From Gammaproteobacteria bacterium (GTDB lineage Bacteria; Pseudomonadota; Gammaproteobacteria; UBA9214): a stretch of DNA of 7,899 nt. Location: the NCBI GenBank assembly GCA_003454335.1, contig DMKK01000262.1, forward strand, positions 1-7,899. The letters run 5' to 3'. The position numbers were made by a program, and so were the translations under genes. This document shows, one piece after another, positions 6,571 to 7,899 of this stretch (positions are counted from its first letter, which is position 1; each line of letters begins with the position of its first letter). Under the pieces are notes generated by a model that worked only from the letters and a program-made list of their open reading frames with translations, made no database searches and was not told the origin of the DNA.

Positions 6571-7470
6571 TCAAGATTGCCCTGACATTTCTGCATTTAG
6601 CAGTTCTGCCCAGGGCACCTCGTAATAAAAGATCAGGACAATAAAGGCGAATATATACCAGTAACGTATTGCCGGTGATTTTTCATCACTCTGTGCCACA
6701 CCCATGGCCAGTATAATCCAGCCAAAGCTCACTACGGGGACGACCGCATAAATACTAAAACAAAAAACCAGTAATGCCGGGTCTCTTATGCGTCCCAGAC
6801 GCGAGTCTTTGGGTACCAGAAAGGCGATCGCAATTAATGTCTGCTCAAATAAATTCCAGGCGGTCGACATAATTGCCAGCCACCAGAATGAGCCGGGGAT
6901 AACAAAAGGCAAGGTACCAGGCGCAGCGACAGCACGATAATCATCTTCAAGATAATCCCGGGCAGCATCAATCTGATCAAAACTTATGGAACTGAATAAC
7001 ACGACAAACTCTTCAAAACGCTCGTCCAGTAAAAACGTTGTGAGAAAGAAAACGCCATTTACATAGTCGGGTGAAATCCATTTTTGCAAGGCCGCAAGGG
7101 CAAAAGTCAGCCCGACAAGATATCGGGCATTTTGAATGAGTACCTCCTTGTTATCCAGCCATGCAGCAACAGCAAAAGCCAAACACCAGTAACTCAATAA
7201 ATAGGCGTGGTTGTCTGACAGCGGCCAATCGATATAAAAACGAATGCCCGTCAGCAGTGCCAACGCTGCCCACAGGGAAGGCGATCGCCACATCCCGGCA
7301 ATTAACAACCCAAGCACACACAAGACCAGGGTAAACGGTCGAATGAACCAGTTGCCTACCGGAGATAAAAGCAGCGTCAGCAGGGTTAATCTGGCCGCCA
7401 ACTCCCAGGAATCATAACTGTTTATACCCAGTTTGATGCGGGTTAGTTGCTGTTTTACTACGCTAACCAT
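6571..7470 (-). CDS. Polytopic membrane protein, HTTM-like
   Basis: This is an integral membrane protein of 299 residues with no assigned function. Hydrophobic segments lie at about 22-38, 44-60, 66-80, 88-105, 117-134, 195-218, 231-260 (one or two spans) and 268-284, so 8-9 spans are likely. The segment LVGLTFALAALQKWISPDYVNG (118-139, in two parts: LVGLTFALAALQK and WISPDYVNG) resembles the helix with a following K and W-x-x-G pattern of HTTM proteins, the membrane part shared with vitamin K-dependent gamma-carboxylase. The carboxylase's lumenal domain is absent. A soluble loop between about 150 and 190 carries DQIDAARDYLEDDYRA. It begins 2 bp after the stop of the preceding gene, so the two are almost certainly co-transcribed and translationally coupled; only a weak AAGAAA precedes the ATG. 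The HTTM assignment is by pattern only; a DoxX-like or novel family is possible. Confidence 0.72.
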   Translation of the reverse strand: MVSVVKQQLTRIKLGINSYDSWELAARLTLLTLLLSPVGNWFIRPFTLVLCVLGLLIAGMWRSPSLWAALALLTGIRFYIDWPLSDNHAYLLSYWCLAFAVAAWLDNKEVLIQNARYLVGLTFALAALQKWISPDYVNGVFFLTTFLLDERFEEFVVLFSSISFDQIDAARDYLEDDYRAVAAPGTLPFVIPGSFWWLAIMSTAWNLFEQTLIAIAFLVPKDSRLGRIRDPALLVFCFSIYAVVPVVSFGWIILAMGVAQSDEKSPAIRYWYIFAFIVLIFYYEVPWAELLNAEMSGQS

Positions 7471-7472
7471 GC

Positions 7473-7899
7473 TTATTTCTTGAAATCAAAATATTCCAGT
7501 GCAAGTTGTATTTGCTCCGGCTGTAATGATTTTGCGTGGTAACGCGTTTTCCAGACTTCAATGACTAGCGATGCCGGGGGACTTTCTGTTGCTTCAATAG
7601 CGTCCTTTTCCAGCTTCTTCCATACTGCCTGGGCCAGTGCATCAAGCTGGCTTGCATTAGGCAGGTTTCGCGCCCTGTATTTTAAGTCTCTAAGTTGCCC
7701 CTTAAGAGGAACACGGTGTTCATCACCATTTTCGCTGACTGCTGTGACGGCAATCCAGCGGGTAGAACCGACGTCGGTACTGGCGAACATGCCAAAGCCT
7801 CCACCTAACCAGGGTGCCAGATGCTGGGTGCGTACAAGCATAAAATGATTGCTTGCCACGACCACAAGCAGCACACAGGGAAGCCATCCAAGAATTCTG
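7473..7899 (-). CDS. Small single-anchor membrane protein, 5' end cut by window
   Basis: The reading frame is open to the window edge, giving 141 visible residues starting RILGWLPCVLLVVVAS. This is a hydrophobic helix that would anchor the protein, with the remainder probably periplasmic. A GTG at 7874 and an ATG at 7841 could act as starts, but both would cut into or remove the helix, so the true start is more likely beyond 7899. After the helix come the glycine-rich PWLGGGFGMFASTD, then RWIAV, suggesting beta strands, an amphipathic, charged helical stretch, and VIEVWKTRYHAKSL near the end. I do not recognise the family and assign no function. Its stop codon lies 2 bp before the HTTM-like gene, which suggests that the two products act together. 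Confidence 0.75.
   Translation of the reverse strand, partial: RILGWLPCVLLVVVASNHFMLVRTQHLAPWLGGGFGMFASTDVGSTRWIAVTAVSENGDEHRVPLKGQLRDLKYRARNLPNASQLDALAQAVWKKLEKDAIEATESPPASLVIEVWKTRYHAKSLQPEQIQLALEYFDFKK

Noticed and set aside
6548..6574. TTGACG-15-TATCCC promoter-like pair on the minus strand at the end of the HTTM-like gene
   Set aside because: Spacing of 15 bp is too short and the -10 is poor; it is more than 200 bp from the next gene start.

Overview
The window reads as a chromosomal segment of a gammaproteobacterium. The translation and transcription-factor proteins are E. coli-like in sequence and gene order, sampled stretches of the core genes are moderately GC-rich, and nothing in the core points to another class. 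The genus cannot be fixed from this window. All six supported genes lie on the minus strand, so the biological reading direction runs from high to low coordinates.

Layout in transcription order. (1) Positions 7899-6571 hold a two-gene unit: a small single-anchor membrane protein, cut by the window edge at its 5' end, followed 2 bp later by a polytopic membrane protein with an HTTM-like (vitamin K-dependent carboxylase N-terminal-like) look. A sampled line here is near 42% GC, against about 57% for a sampled line of infB. (2) Positions 6570-6344 are an intergenic stretch with small inverted repeats and no gene. (3) Positions 6343-5420 encode an exported lytic transglycosylase with two Sel1 repeats before an SLT catalytic domain. 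(4) Positions 5419-5132 are a roughly 290-bp control region: a weak terminator for the transglycosylase gene, a good sigma70-type promoter (TTGACG-16-TAGAAT), and then two convincing intrinsic terminators before rimP. (5) Positions 5131-86 carry rimP, nusA, infB and rbfA, the conserved operon linking 30S maturation (RimP, RbfA), transcription elongation, termination and antitermination (NusA) and translation initiation (IF2). (6) Positions 85-1, where truB would often follow, instead hold a small hairpin and a cluster of TTCCGTG repeats in direct and inverted orientation.

The core operon is ordinary. The most interesting part is its leader. The transcript from the predicted promoter must pass two strong intrinsic terminators, the second of which ends just before the rimP Shine-Dalgarno sequence. 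No tRNA gene is visible there. This layout fits attenuation, plausibly autoregulation by NusA. Second in interest are the unassigned HTTM-like protein with its small anchored partner, and the TTCCGTG repeat cluster after rbfA. I found no CRISPR array, rRNA, tRNA or complete insertion sequence.
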